From assembly GCF_016595795.1 (NCBI RefSeq), contig NZ_JAENHN010000039.1, positions 62,001 through 126,000 of the forward strand: a DNA stretch of 64,000 nt, written 5' to 3'. The position numbers and the translations under genes were made by a program. The notes below the pieces were generated by a model. It ran no database searches. It had not been told where the DNA came from and saw only the letters and a list, made by a program, of their open reading frames with translations. Position 1 is the stretch's first letter; each line of letters begins with the position of its first letter. Positions 35,083 to 44,525 of the stretch are shown in pieces. This DNA comes from Clostridium yunnanense. GTDB taxonomy: Bacteria > Bacillota > Clostridia > Clostridiales > Clostridiaceae.

Positions 35083-36132
35083 GTGAGAAAGGAAGCCTTA
35101 AAGGTTTTTCAGGTAGCTGCAGTATTTATAGGCACAATCGTAGGAGCTGGACTAGCTTCTGGAAAAGAGATAACACAATTTTTTACATCTTACGGATATA
35201 AAAGTTTCATAGGCATTATTTTTTGTGGGCTGTTTTACATAGCTATGTGTTCAATAATGGCTAAAATTAGCATTAAATTTGGGCTAAATTCATATGGAGA
35301 AGTTATAAATGTAGTAAGCCCTAATTTTTTAGGAAAAATAACAGGTGTCATAACTACACTTTATCTAATCTCTTCTGCCTCTATAATTTTGGCAGGTAGT
35401 GGAGCCTTACTACATCAATTTTTTGGCATACCAAAAATTTTAGGTACTTTAATAATGGCTACAGCTGCTTTATTAGCTTTGACTAGGGAAACCTCCGGGC
35501 TAATAGAAGTAAACTCTTTTATAGTACCTTCATTAATATTAGTTATATCAACTATACTAATTCTATATCTAGTGTTCTATAAAGATGTAGTTACTATACC
35601 TCACCTTAAAAGTCTTGGTGCTCAAAAAAGCAACTGGTGGTTATCAACTATACTTTACTCTGGCTATAATATATTGTGCTGCTCAGGCGTCCTCGTGCCT
35701 CTAAGCACAGAAATGAAAAAGCCCAAAACCGTGATACTAGGAATTTCCTTAGGTGCAATAGGCTTAACTCTATTATGTATGGCTATAAACCTTATGCTAA
35801 TGCTAAATCAACCATATATATATCAGTACGAAATACCATTACTATATATAACTAATAGATTCGGTAGAGCACTACAGATAGTCCTCTTAGTTATAATATG
35901 GTTAGAGATGTTTTCTACTGAAGTATCTGACGTATTTTCAATTTCAAAAACTATAGATAAAGTTCTTAAAATCAAATACGACACTGCTATATTCCTTGTT
36001 ATTGGACTAGCTATATTAGTTTCTCAAGTAGGCTTCACTAACTTAATATCCACTTTATATCCTATGTTTGGTGTATTAAGTCTAATATTTATAAGCCAAT
36101 GTATTTATTTTTATGTTCGAAAAATGAGATAA
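35083..36132 (+). CDS. YkvI-like membrane transporter
   Basis: 349 residues with about 10 membrane helices. The start is GTG at 35083, eight bases after GGAGGG. The opening FQVAAVFIGTIVGAGLASGK and EITQFFTSYG are typical of the YkvI family, which is related to APC-type amino acid permeases. The unwound-helix GTIVGAGLASG motif suggests a transporter, perhaps for branched-chain amino acids; substrate unproven. It is single-gene with the terminator at 36145-36177. Confidence 0.8.
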   Translation: MRKEALKVFQVAAVFIGTIVGAGLASGKEITQFFTSYGYKSFIGIIFCGLFYIAMCSIMAKISIKFGLNSYGEVINVVSPNFLGKITGVITTLYLISSASIILAGSGALLHQFFGIPKILGTLIMATAALLALTRETSGLIEVNSFIVPSLILVISTILILYLVFYKDVVTIPHLKSLGAQKSNWWLSTILYSGYNILCCSGVLVPLSTEMKKPKTVILGISLGAIGLTLLCMAINLMLMLNQPYIYQYEIPLLYITNRFGRALQIVLLVIIWLEMFSTEVSDVFSISKTIDKVLKIKYDTAIFLVIGLAILVSQVGFTNLISTLYPMFGVLSLIFISQCIYFYVRKMR

Positions 36133-36144
36133 TCTTCAGCTTAC

Positions 36145-36177
36145 AAAACCAGTGGATCTTAACAATTCACTGGTTTT
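36145..36177 (+). terminator. Terminator after the YkvI-like gene
   Basis: AAAACCAGTG (36145-36154) pairs perfectly with CACTGGTTTT (36168-36177), followed by CTTTTA. Confidence 0.85.
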
Positions 36178-36314
36178 CTTTTACCCTTAATTATGATTTA
36201 AGTTCAAAAATCCTTCTATATCTTTATCCTCAGATAAATTCAAACAAGCCTCTTTAAGGAATGATAAAAATTATTATTTATGATATTATTTAGACGTAAT
36301 CCTTTAATAATATT

Positions 36315-36668
36315 GTTGAAATTAAATGGTTATGCAGGAGATGCTCTATGAGCGAGCTATTAGAATTAAATGATTTTTTCAGATGGAATGGCGTAAAAAC
36401 TGTACTGTTCGAACGTAGTGAGTTTATAGTTTTAGCTAAAGATGAAACACTTCAATCATTAAACTATTTTCAAAACTCTGCTGGATTCTGAGCAGAGAAT
36501 TTGAAAATATAAAATAGTTATGAAGTGGTGCATCGGTGGAATATGAAAAAATCATATTAATTCTTTGCGTAAGCTCATTAAGGATGAACAACCTAATCAA
36601 AAAAATATAAATTCAATTATAGAGTTGTTCATCTAAAGAGCATCGAATGAATGACCATTTAATTTCAA
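36315..36668. mobile_element. MITE-like element, copy 2 (354 bp, with nested insertion)
   Basis: Terminal repeats GTTGAAATTAAATGG (36315-36329) and CCATTTAATTTCAAC (36654-36668) pair over 15 bases. The right part, 36542-36668, is the reverse complement of about 10832-10957 with few differences, including the GATGAACAAC stem. The left part (about 36346-36440) is not in copy 1 and forms its own stem, AAAACT...AGTTTT. A family A hairpin lies between. Confidence 0.72.
36441..36534. repeat. Hairpin family A, copy 5 (inside the MITE-like element)
   Basis: GATGAAACACTTCA (36441-36454) pairs with TGAAGTGGTGCATC (36521-36534) with two mismatches. Next inward, AAACTATTTT and AAATAGTT pair. The inner stem CTCTGCT/AGCAGAG lies around GGATTCTG. 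This is the best preserved long copy. Confidence 0.75.
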
Positions 36669-36747
36669 CACTGAGCTTTAATTACATTTGTAATTTATAA
36701 GTTGTTATTTGATTATTAAATTAAAACATTTATCAGAGGTGTTTATT

Positions 36748-37653
36748 TTGAGTTATTTAGATATGCTAAAAAATTGTGAACTTTGTAATAGAAGGTGTAA
36801 AGTAGATAGATTAAATAGAAGTACGGGCTTTTGTAAGGCAACTGATAAAATTAAGATTGCTAGAGCAGCATTACATCTTTGGGAAGAGCCATGTGTATCC
36901 GGAGAAGAAGGATCAGGCACAGTGTTTTTTTCTCACTGTAATCTTAGCTGTGTATTCTGTCAAAATCATGAAATAAGTCAAGAACATAACGGTAAAGAAA
37001 TAAATACGAAAAGACTAAGCGAAATATTTTTAGAACTTCAAGAGAAAAATGCTAATAATATCAACTTAGTAACGCCAACTCACTATGTCCCTCAAATAAT
37101 TGAAGCTTTGAATATAGCAAAAGGTAAAGGCTTAACAATTCCAATCCTTTATAATACAAATGGATACGATACTGTGGATACAATAAAAGCATTAGATGGA
37201 TATATTGATGTATATTTGCCCGATTACAAATACTTTAATGAAAAATATGCATTAAAATATTCTACAGTAAAAGGGTATGTGGAGAACATTAATTCATTGA
37301 TTGGTGAAATGCTTAAGCAGGTTGGTACTCCTAAATTTGATGAAAGAGGAATCATTTCTAAAGGTGTGATAGTTCGTCATCTTATGTTGCCTGGACTATT
37401 ATTTGATAGTAAAAAAGTAATTGATGACATATATAGAACCTTCGGAGATTCCGTATATATAAGTATTATGAATCAATATACCCCAATGCATAAAGCACCT
37501 AATTACCCTGAAATAGATAAAGTGCTTAATCCAAAGCATTATGATTCACTTATTGATTATGCCTTATCTATTGGAATTAAAAACGGATTTATTCAAGACT
37601 CTGGAACTAACAGTAAAAGTTTTATCCCTTCCTTCAAAAATGAGGGTGTTTAA
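36748..37653 (+). CDS. Radical SAM protein related to pyruvate formate-lyase activating enzymes
   Basis: 301 residues from TTG 36748, seven bases after AGAGGTG; an upstream ATG frame at 36709 has no ribosome site. An N-terminal zinc-like cluster CELCNRRCKVDR is followed by the radical SAM triad in FFSHCNLSCVFCQNHEISQE. TPTHYVPQI and LYNTNGYDTVDTIKALDGYI are typical of the PflX/YgiQ-neighbour group. It generates a 5'-deoxyadenosyl radical; the target protein is not encoded nearby. Confidence 0.85.
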   Translation: MSYLDMLKNCELCNRRCKVDRLNRSTGFCKATDKIKIARAALHLWEEPCVSGEEGSGTVFFSHCNLSCVFCQNHEISQEHNGKEINTKRLSEIFLELQEKNANNINLVTPTHYVPQIIEALNIAKGKGLTIPILYNTNGYDTVDTIKALDGYIDVYLPDYKYFNEKYALKYSTVKGYVENINSLIGEMLKQVGTPKFDERGIISKGVIVRHLMLPGLLFDSKKVIDDIYRTFGDSVYISIMNQYTPMHKAPNYPEIDKVLNPKHYDSLIDYALSIGIKNGFIQDSGTNSKSFIPSFKNEGV

Positions 37654-37726
37654 CTTTATTCATTAAACAAAAACAATTTAAAGTATTAACTCAATTGGAA
37701 GCATATCATATATGAGTCCAGTTAAA

Positions 37727-37777
37727 GATCTTCTACTTCAATATGGAAATACAAACTTTATTATGAAGTGGCACATC
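37727..37777. repeat. Hairpin family A, copy 6
   Basis: GATCTTCTACTTCA (37727-37740) pairs with TGAAGTGGCACATC (37764-37777) with several mismatches toward the base. Lies between convergent genes, three bases before the next nested hairpin. Confidence 0.55.
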
Positions 37778-37780
37778 CAT

Positions 37781-37880
37781 ATAGGGTTCCAACTTCAACT
37801 ATTAAGTTATGCATGCCTAAAATTCATAGGTGCACGATTTTCGAACATGCATAACTTAAGTTTTCGCAATGGAACCCTAT
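37781..37880. repeat. Nested double hairpin with family B core, copy 2
   Basis: Outer arms ATAGGGTTCCA (37781-37791) and TGGAACCCTAT (37870-37880) pair perfectly. The inner arms TTAAGTTATGCATG (37802-37815) and CATGCATAACTTAA (37846-37859) also pair perfectly. Two-storey design is the same as at 2516-2607. It lies just after the MFS gene stop on the minus strand. Confidence 0.75.
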
Positions 37881-37895
37881 AGGTTAAGACTCTTT

Positions 37896-39074
37896 CTATA
37901 TATTAATATATTTTTCTTCTTTTATAGATACGTTTATTCTTTTTAGTATTGCTACAATTATCAGACATATCATACAAATGAACGATATAATTCTAAATAA
38001 AAGGAAAATACTAATATGTTCTAAAAGAATTCCCCCTCCTATATTACCTATAAAATTACCAATACCACATGCAGCTGCAAAGAAAGTCATTACAGAGGAC
38101 TTCATTCTCGCTGGAGTAATCTTATTCATATACTGATACGATGATATCAAGAATAAAGGATAGGTAATAGACTGCATACCTTGAATAATTATAACAGAAG
38201 TATAGGAAGTACTTAACGAATCTAAAAAGTAACGAAGCACATAAAATACCAGTCCAATCATAAGTAAATTTAGCTCTCCAAACTTGTTTAATAGCTTATT
38301 TCCTAAAAACAAAGTAGGTAACTCACTTATTGCAAGAACAAACCATAATATCCCTAGCTTAGATACATCTCCTCCAGTTTTTTGTATCAACACCGTTATG
38401 TAACTTCCGTTAATACCAAAAGATATATTCACTATTATTACTGAAATCATAAAAACTGAAAATCTATTATCCTTCATAAGATTCTTAATAGAGCTAATAT
38501 CCATCTTACTATGATGAGACTTACTTTTAAAATCAATACTCCAAACTATTATGGCCCCTAAAAGCATAGTAATGGAAAATAAAATAAACGAACTATTAAT
38601 GCTTGTATATTTTACTGCCTGTGCAATAGTTAATGCCGCAACCGCATATCCAAAAGAACCCATAAGTCTTACTTTTCCATATTGGATATCTTTGTTATGA
38701 TCTATGATCTCATAGCTATAAGCATCAGATAATGGATTAACCGAGCTTTGAAACATTAATAAAAAGATCATACTCATTAAAATTGAATAAAATCCATTAA
38801 CAAAAACAAATAGATATATAATTAAAGAACTAAAAACCATAGTTATCAAAATAGAAGTTCTTTTATCCAAATACTTATCAGTAATCACACCCCAAATAGG
38901 TTGAGTTATAACTCCTGTTATTGAATAAACAGCCATAGCAATCCCTATTTGAGTATAACTAAATCCTTTGCTTTGAAAATAGTATGTCAAAAAAGGATAA
39001 AAACATGCCATTGCTGCAAATTGGAATACGTAAAGAAACTTAAGTTTAATACTAAGCATATTAGATTTTTTCAT
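37896..39074 (-). CDS. MFS transporter
   Basis: 392 residues from ATG 39074; AAAGGGG lies 11 bases upstream, and an earlier in-frame GTG is on top of that site. About 12 membrane helices. The MFS motif between helices 2 and 3 reads GVITDKYLDKRTS. The family resembles the LacY/NPP1-like MFS_1_like group, whose members carry sugars or nucleosides, starting with LKFLYVFQFAAMACFYPFLT. Substrate unknown. It is single-gene. Confidence 0.82.
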   Translation of the reverse strand: MKKSNMLSIKLKFLYVFQFAAMACFYPFLTYYFQSKGFSYTQIGIAMAVYSITGVITQPIWGVITDKYLDKRTSILITMVFSSLIIYLFVFVNGFYSILMSMIFLLMFQSSVNPLSDAYSYEIIDHNKDIQYGKVRLMGSFGYAVAALTIAQAVKYTSINSSFILFSITMLLGAIIVWSIDFKSKSHHSKMDISSIKNLMKDNRFSVFMISVIIVNISFGINGSYITVLIQKTGGDVSKLGILWFVLAISELPTLFLGNKLLNKFGELNLLMIGLVFYVLRYFLDSLSTSYTSVIIIQGMQSITYPLFLISSYQYMNKITPARMKSSVMTFFAAACGIGNFIGNIGGGILLEHISIFLLFRIISFICMICLIIVAILKRINVSIKEEKYINI

Positions 39075-39383
39075 ATAACCAGCCACCCCTTTGTTAGTAT
39101 TCCATATAAACGACCTCTGAATAAATGGATGCTATAAACTTTACCTTTTTATATAAGCTCAAAATTCGATATGAAAGGCCTATATATACTACTGATCTGT
39201 CTTTGACATTTCCAAGTTACATTATATAACACTTATACATAAGTACAATGGAAATAATAATAAATTGTATTAATACAGTGCAAAATATGACCCCTGCTCG
39301 TAAGTGCTTAATTTTGAGAAAAAATGCACATAAAATAAGAGAGTGCCTATCAGACCTCTCTTATTTTAATTATAACTTTTATA
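39075..39383. other. Intergenic region with terminator
   Basis: 309 bases upstream of the MFS gene and downstream of the kinase gene. Contains the terminator at 39332-39367; the rest is the AT-rich MFS promoter region. Confidence 0.55.
39332..39367 (-). terminator. Terminator of the OmpR/HisKA two-component operon
   Basis: AAAATAAGAGAG (39332-39343) pairs perfectly with CTCTCTTATTTT (39356-39367), adjacent to the kinase stop. Confidence 0.88.
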
Positions 39384-41660
39384 CTACTCTACTTCTTCAA
39401 ACATTATATTTGCTTTGAATAAATCTCCATCTATTTCTATATTAAAACTTCCATTTTGTAGTTCTACTAAACTTTTTGCTATAGCTAGTCCCAGACCAGA
39501 TCCTTCTGTATTTCTTGCCTGGTCTCCTCTTTTAAATCTTTCTAATATCTCTTCAGGATTAATATCCAATTCATAGGCTGAAATATTTTTCATTGATATC
39601 TTTATCTTACCATTCTCATTATTTACGGTTATATAAACTCTAGTTCCACGTAAAGAATACTTAAGAATATTGTTTATTAGATTTTCAAAAACTCTCCAAA
39701 GCTTTTTCCCATCAGCCATTATATACAACTTAACTTCTGGATAGTTTATTCTAAAATCAAGTCTTGCTTCGCTTATTTTCTCTTCAAACTCCGCTAAAGT
39801 CTGCTTGAGAAGAGATGTTACTTCAACTTTCTCCATATTGACCTCTAAGGATCCACTAGCAGCCTTCGATGCCTCAAATAAATCTTCAATCAATATCTTA
39901 AGTCTTTGAGACTTTCTATCAAGAATATCAATATATTTTTTCATATCTTCTGGAGACCCATTATTTCTCTTCAACAGATCTACGTAGTTTATTATAGATG
40001 TAAGCGGAGTCTTCAAATCATGTGAAACATTAGTTATAAGTTCAGTCTTTAGTCTTTCACTCTTAATCTCACTTTCAATAGAACTCTTAAGACCTGCTTT
40101 CATATTATTTATATTATTCGCAAGCTTAGACAGATTTCCTTGACCTCCTATATCAATGGTATAATTTAGATCTCCATTCGTTATCTTTTCAGTTCCTGCT
40201 ATAATCCTATCTAACACAATAAGTTTCTTAAATATATAAATTGAAATAAATGCAGCAAAAGCTAATATTATAAATAAAGAAATAAAACTAATCAATAAAT
40301 GGTGTTCTATATAAATTCCTGTAAACATCGATAACGGTAGTAGAATAAATATAGTTATACATATCACTACAATAGCTTTAAAGAATATGCTTCTCATATA
40401 TGTGAACTCTCTACCATATACAACCACCTTCTGCCATAATCCATATACCTTCCAGGATAAAGCCTTCTTCACCATCTCTTGTCTTGCTTGCTTATAAAAT
40501 ATAGGCACTATAAACTTTATCAATATAATTAATGTAAGTGCAATCCCTACTATAGCTTCTATTTCTACTAATGAAATTTCTTGCAGTCTCCTGTATGGAT
40601 AATATTGCTGGTAGCTAATCAAAATTGATATATTTAAAGCAATTATAGCTATAGCCCCAATAACTCTGATTTCAATTGGCAACCTTTTAAACCCTATTAC
40701 ATTTTCCTTTATAAGCTTTCTACGATATATAAGCATACTTAACGAAATTATAAAAATTACAAGTGCTACTACAGATACTATTGCTTCATTAATAATCCTT
40801 ACTTTTAAATTATAGAAATCTCTATATGCAAAATATATTGCATCACCTTCAGAAGGTCTTTCTGGAACTGACATATAAATCGTTAAGTTTGAATTCCTAA
40901 CTGTATTAACTAATGAGTAAAACCATCCCTCTCCACTATTACTACCTCTAATATCTACATTGCAATCGTATATATCATTATATTGATTTGAATCTTTGTT
41001 GCCATACACTTTTAAGTAAAACCCTGTACTGTCTTTAAAACTAGCCTTTATATTATTAGAGTCATATTTTATATTAGCTTTAGTTGTACCATCATCACCG
41101 TTAATTAATACATATTTAATATTTTTAAAACCGTCTACTCTTTTTCTTAAGTCTTTAAATGTTTGCAATTTTTCATCTATGATATCTTTTTTAAAGTTAT
41201 CTGAATTATTTATCTTTAAATTATAGTCTTCTTTTAAATTTTGTAGACCTTTATTTAGTTCTTCTTTCATTTTATCCGCTTCATTAAAAGCATTCTTTTC
41301 ATTTGCTTCACTGATTTTATTGTTATATTCGTGAATTAATTTATTCGATTCATCTTGTGATTTATTTACTAATTCTTGTCTTTTAGCTTCAATATCGTCT
41401 GAAGATAAATTTTTAGCATATTCCTCACTTTTAATGTACTCTTCACTCTTATATTTCTTTGTTAAATCAACAACATCAGAATTAAAGTTCCTTATTATCT
41501 TCATGAAGCTTTCAGTCTTATAAAACCCATCTTTTTCAAGAACCTCTTTATTAGTTATAACATTAACAGAAACAATAAGTACTGTCGCCAACGAAAGCAT
41601 GGCCACTATTAATAAAACTTCTCTTAATACCCTATTTTTGTTTTTCAATCTTATACCCAA
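39384..41660 (-). CDS. Multi-pass sensor histidine kinase (HisKA/HATPase)
   Basis: 758 residues. Membrane helix at about 15-32, then a roughly 255-residue outside domain whose first half is a charged coiled coil (SDDIEAKRQELVNKSQDESN). A cluster of five or so helices lies at about 290-480, then HAMP, and HisKA with the phospho-His in TNVSHDLKTPLTSIINYVDL. HATPase boxes include LINNILKYSL and GSGLGLAIAKS. The gene overlaps the regulator gene by 29 bases, so they form one operon. The start is a TTG at 41660 or 41648; GGGGAG at 41666-41661 suits the second better. Confidence 0.85.
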   Translation of the reverse strand: MGIRLKNKNRVLREVLLIVAMLSLATVLIVSVNVITNKEVLEKDGFYKTESFMKIIRNFNSDVVDLTKKYKSEEYIKSEEYAKNLSSDDIEAKRQELVNKSQDESNKLIHEYNNKISEANEKNAFNEADKMKEELNKGLQNLKEDYNLKINNSDNFKKDIIDEKLQTFKDLRKRVDGFKNIKYVLINGDDGTTKANIKYDSNNIKASFKDSTGFYLKVYGNKDSNQYNDIYDCNVDIRGSNSGEGWFYSLVNTVRNSNLTIYMSVPERPSEGDAIYFAYRDFYNLKVRIINEAIVSVVALVIFIISLSMLIYRRKLIKENVIGFKRLPIEIRVIGAIAIIALNISILISYQQYYPYRRLQEISLVEIEAIVGIALTLIILIKFIVPIFYKQARQEMVKKALSWKVYGLWQKVVVYGREFTYMRSIFFKAIVVICITIFILLPLSMFTGIYIEHHLLISFISLFIILAFAAFISIYIFKKLIVLDRIIAGTEKITNGDLNYTIDIGGQGNLSKLANNINNMKAGLKSSIESEIKSERLKTELITNVSHDLKTPLTSIINYVDLLKRNNGSPEDMKKYIDILDRKSQRLKILIEDLFEASKAASGSLEVNMEKVEVTSLLKQTLAEFEEKISEARLDFRINYPEVKLYIMADGKKLWRVFENLINNILKYSLRGTRVYITVNNENGKIKISMKNISAYELDINPEEILERFKRGDQARNTEGSGLGLAIAKSLVELQNGSFNIEIDGDLFKANIMFEEVE

Positions 41661-42333
41661 CTCCCCATACCACCTTTAAATATTTAGGGTCCTTAGGGTT
41701 AATCTCAATCTTCTCTCTTATTCTCCTAATATGGACCGCTACTGTGTTATCAGCATTATAACTGAACTCGTTCCATACATTTTCGTATATTTCATCTATT
41801 GAAAATACCCTACCTGGACTTGATATTAAAAGATTTAATATCTTATATTCTCGTGACGTTAACTTGATGTCCTCTCCGTCTACTGACACAGTTTTATTTA
41901 ATCTATTAAGAAGTAAACCTCCCGTACCTATTTCATCTTTATCTAAAGCTTCGTAATTCCCTAGTTTTAAATACCTTCTAAGCTGAGATCTTACTCTAGC
42001 TATGAGCTCTAAAGGATTAAAAGGTTTTGTCATATAGTCATCAGCTCCCATATTAAGCCCCATTATCTTATCAACATCTTCAGACTTAGCTGATAAGATT
42101 ATAATTGGTATATTCTTGTCCTTCCGTATATTAAAGGTCGCCTTTAAGCCGTCCAATTTAGGCATCATAACATCCATCACTATTAGATGAATATCATTTT
42201 TCATCAAAATATCTAAAGCTTCTATTCCATCATAGGCTTTAAGGACATTTAATCCTTCATTACTTAAATATATCTCCATAGCATCAGTTATTTCTTTTTC
42301 ATCATCAACTACTAAAATATTATACTTGTCCAA
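41632..42333 (-). CDS. OmpR/PhoB-family response regulator
   Basis: About 234 residues from TTG 42333 (first residues MDKYNILVVDDEKEITDAME), with GGGGG nine bases upstream; an in-frame TTG at 42366 would add 11 residues. The receiver has Asp54 in LIVMDVMMPKLDG and Lys in MTKPFNPLEL. The winged helix at about 135-230 includes LTSREYKILNLLISSPGRVF and NTVAVHIRRIREKI. It works with the kinase gene that overlaps its 3' end. Target genes unknown. Confidence 0.9.
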   Translation of the reverse strand: MDKYNILVVDDEKEITDAMEIYLSNEGLNVLKAYDGIEALDILMKNDIHLIVMDVMMPKLDGLKATFNIRKDKNIPIIILSAKSEDVDKIMGLNMGADDYMTKPFNPLELIARVRSQLRRYLKLGNYEALDKDEIGTGGLLLNRLNKTVSVDGEDIKLTSREYKILNLLISSPGRVFSIDEIYENVWNEFSYNADNTVAVHIRRIREKIEINPKDPKYLKVVWGVGYKIEKQK

Positions 42334-42466
42334 GTCCTTTATCCCCCTATTAATACATTTATACAATATTATACCATCAAATCCCCCCTTATATCCTCTA
42401 CTTAATATTACTCCCTAAATCTTACAAATTACTTATCATATTTCTTAAATTTTTCTTACAAAATGA

Positions 42467-42501
42467 AAAAACACCAATAATTTTGCTTATTATCGGTGTT
42501 T
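42467..42501 (-). terminator. Terminator of the H-NOX chemoreceptor gene
   Basis: AAAAACACCAATAA (42467-42480) pairs with TTATTATCGGTGTTT (42487-42501) with one mismatch; T-run on the minus strand follows. Confidence 0.85.
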
Positions 42502-42509
42502 CATCCTTA

Positions 42510-44297
42510 TTACATCTTATACTTAGCTAACTCTTTTTTAAATATGTCTATTATACCTTCAATCTTTCTAATGCTATCTATAGTCTTGTCGATTTCTTTT
42601 TTATAATCTTCTATACTTGCACTTACAGTCTCTGATGCAGCTGCATTTTCTACTGCTATTGCAGCTAAAGAATCTATACTCTTAAACATTTCTTGGATAG
42701 AATCAGCTTCCCTATTAAGTGCTTCTATAGAACTATTTATAGCTTCTGAAACATCTTGTATTGAGCTCTTTGCTTCAAAACTTATATCTTTAACATCCTT
42801 AAGTGCCGAAGTTTCTTTTTCAAGAACTTTGTATTGGCTATCTATGTTATCAACTAATCCATTTATATCAGAAGCAAAAACATCTAGATTTTGATTGATT
42901 TCTTTAACTGCCCCCTTAGATTGCTCTGCTAGTTTTCTTATAGATTCAGCAACTACTGCAAAGCCTCTTCCTTGCTCTCCGGCTCTAGCTGCTTCTATTG
43001 AAGCGTTTAAAGCTAAAAGATTTGTTTGTTCTGATATTCCAGAAACTATTGATACTATACTAGTGATATCCGATGCTTTTTCCTGAAGCCTTCTTCCGCT
43101 TTCCTTTACTCCCATGAAGGATTGCAATGTATCATTTATATGAGTACTTGCTCTCTCTACATGTTCATAGCTATCTCCAATTTTTATAACCGCTTTATCT
43201 AATTCAGTCTTATTTCTGTTTTCACTGCTAACTAAAGAATTTATTTCCTCTATGTTCTTATTAATCTGAGTTAATAGATTCTCTGTATTTACATCCTGTT
43301 GAGTAGACATCTCTGCAACTTGTCCAGAAAATCCACTGATTTCTTCTGTTGTATATCTCATAGATTCTGTAATCTGGAACATGTCCTTTGAAAATACATT
43401 CATCTCATCCGTTACACTATTAAAGGATGTCAGATCTTGAGACCACATATTTTTAACATTAGTTATACTATTAAATATATCTTCAAATATATCATTTGAT
43501 TGTAGTTGCAGATTACTATACTTTCTTTCTGCCATAGCATTAAGTTCATCTATTATCGCTTTCTTAGGTGCAAGCATCATATTGGTAAATAAAGCAGATA
43601 ATATAGCTGCAACACCAGCTACTATAACACCATTAGTTACTCCAGACATTATAACACCTATTATTGCAGTAATTATGAAAGTAGGTATTGCAGATTTTAT
43701 TCCTATATTTCTTACAAATCCAAAAGATAATAGTTTGTTTAACCTATACTTCTTTTTATTTAATATCTCATACTGAAAAGTTAATTTAAGAGATAATGAA
43801 GTTTCCGTCCTTGCTACCTCTTCTATAGATATTTGTTCTCCAAACTTTTTAGCACTACCATTTAATAATCCTTGAAAGTAATCAAACATACCTCTTGGAG
43901 AGTTGTATACAAATACAGCCTGATTCTTGCTTACAGGCTCTAACTGGAAAGCTGGAGGTTTAGCTCCAGAGAATTTTCTCATTATTACTGCATGTACATC
44001 ATTCATTGCCTTTAAAAATGTATATAAGTTCAATTTTCTAAAGAAAGCTGGATAATCATTATAAAAAGTTTCTATATTATTTTCACCCAATATGTACCAA
44101 AGTTTACTTATATTCATCTGTTTAGCTTCAGCTATGTACTTTATTACATTACCTATAACTTTATCATCCACATTTTCAAGTGGTGTAAAAATCCTCCCAC
44201 TATCCCATGTTACATTTGTCATAGCTCTATCTACAACTTCATTACCATAAAGTCTTCTACAGGTTTTAAGCCAAGTAGAAACTACCGTTCCCTTCAT
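42510..44297 (-). CDS. Chemoreceptor with N-terminal H-NOX (heme gas-sensing) domain
   Basis: 595 residues. Residues 1-185 are a heme-nitric-oxide/oxygen (H-NOX) domain. The heme ligand is His102 in [11 protein letters not shown], then Pro115 and the heme-propionate motif Tyr131-x-Ser133-x-Arg135. The distal residues Trp9, Asn74 and Tyr140 are all present, at the same numbers as in the O2-binding H-NOX of Thermoanaerobacter (Tt). Two membrane helices lie at about 205-245. A methyl-accepting signalling domain follows ([20 protein letters not shown]). It should steer movement in response to O2 or NO. Starts at ATG 44297 after GGAGGAG. Confidence 0.93.
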   Translation of the reverse strand: MKGTVVSTWLKTCRRLYGNEVVDRAMTNVTWDSGRIFTPLENVDDKVIGNVIKYIAEAKQMNISKLWYILGENNIETFYNDYPAFFRKLNLYTFLKAMNDVHAVIMRKFSGAKPPAFQLEPVSKNQAVFVYNSPRGMFDYFQGLLNGSAKKFGEQISIEEVARTETSLSLKLTFQYEILNKKKYRLNKLLSFGFVRNIGIKSAIPTFIITAIIGVIMSGVTNGVIVAGVAAILSALFTNMMLAPKKAIIDELNAMAERKYSNLQLQSNDIFEDIFNSITNVKNMWSQDLTSFNSVTDEMNVFSKDMFQITESMRYTTEEISGFSGQVAEMSTQQDVNTENLLTQINKNIEEINSLVSSENRNKTELDKAVIKIGDSYEHVERASTHINDTLQSFMGVKESGRRLQEKASDITSIVSIVSGISEQTNLLALNASIEAARAGEQGRGFAVVAESIRKLAEQSKGAVKEINQNLDVFASDINGLVDNIDSQYKVLEKETSALKDVKDISFEAKSSIQDVSEAINSSIEALNREADSIQEMFKSIDSLAAIAVENAAASETVSASIEDYKKEIDKTIDSIRKIEGIIDIFKKELAKYKM

Positions 44298-44462
44298 AGT
44301 GCTCCTCCTTCTAACTAATAACAGTTATTCATTAGCTACATTATACTATTATTATCGTTAAATAAACAGCCTTAATTAATAGTAATTCGTAGATATCCCC
44401 ATCTTTATTCTACCTTTAGTATTTTTAGTTAGAAATATAAATAAAATTTAATTATTTTAACA

Positions 44463-44495
44463 AAAAAAAATGCAGACTATAAAACAGCCTGCACT
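44463..44495 (-). terminator. Terminator after sleC
   Basis: On the minus strand TGCAGGCT pairs with AGTCTGCA around GTTTTAT, followed by at least eight T. Confidence 0.8.
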
Positions 44496-44525
44496 TCTCT
44501 TTATATCTATAAAAATCCATCATAC

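Larger units (their letters stand above)
36133..36747. other. Gene-free 615-bp region made mostly of repeats
   Basis: After the terminator at 36145-36177, the region is occupied by a 354-bp MITE-like element (36315-36668) with a family A hairpin inside it (36441-36534). The last 80 bases hold the start region of the radical SAM gene. Confidence 0.7.
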
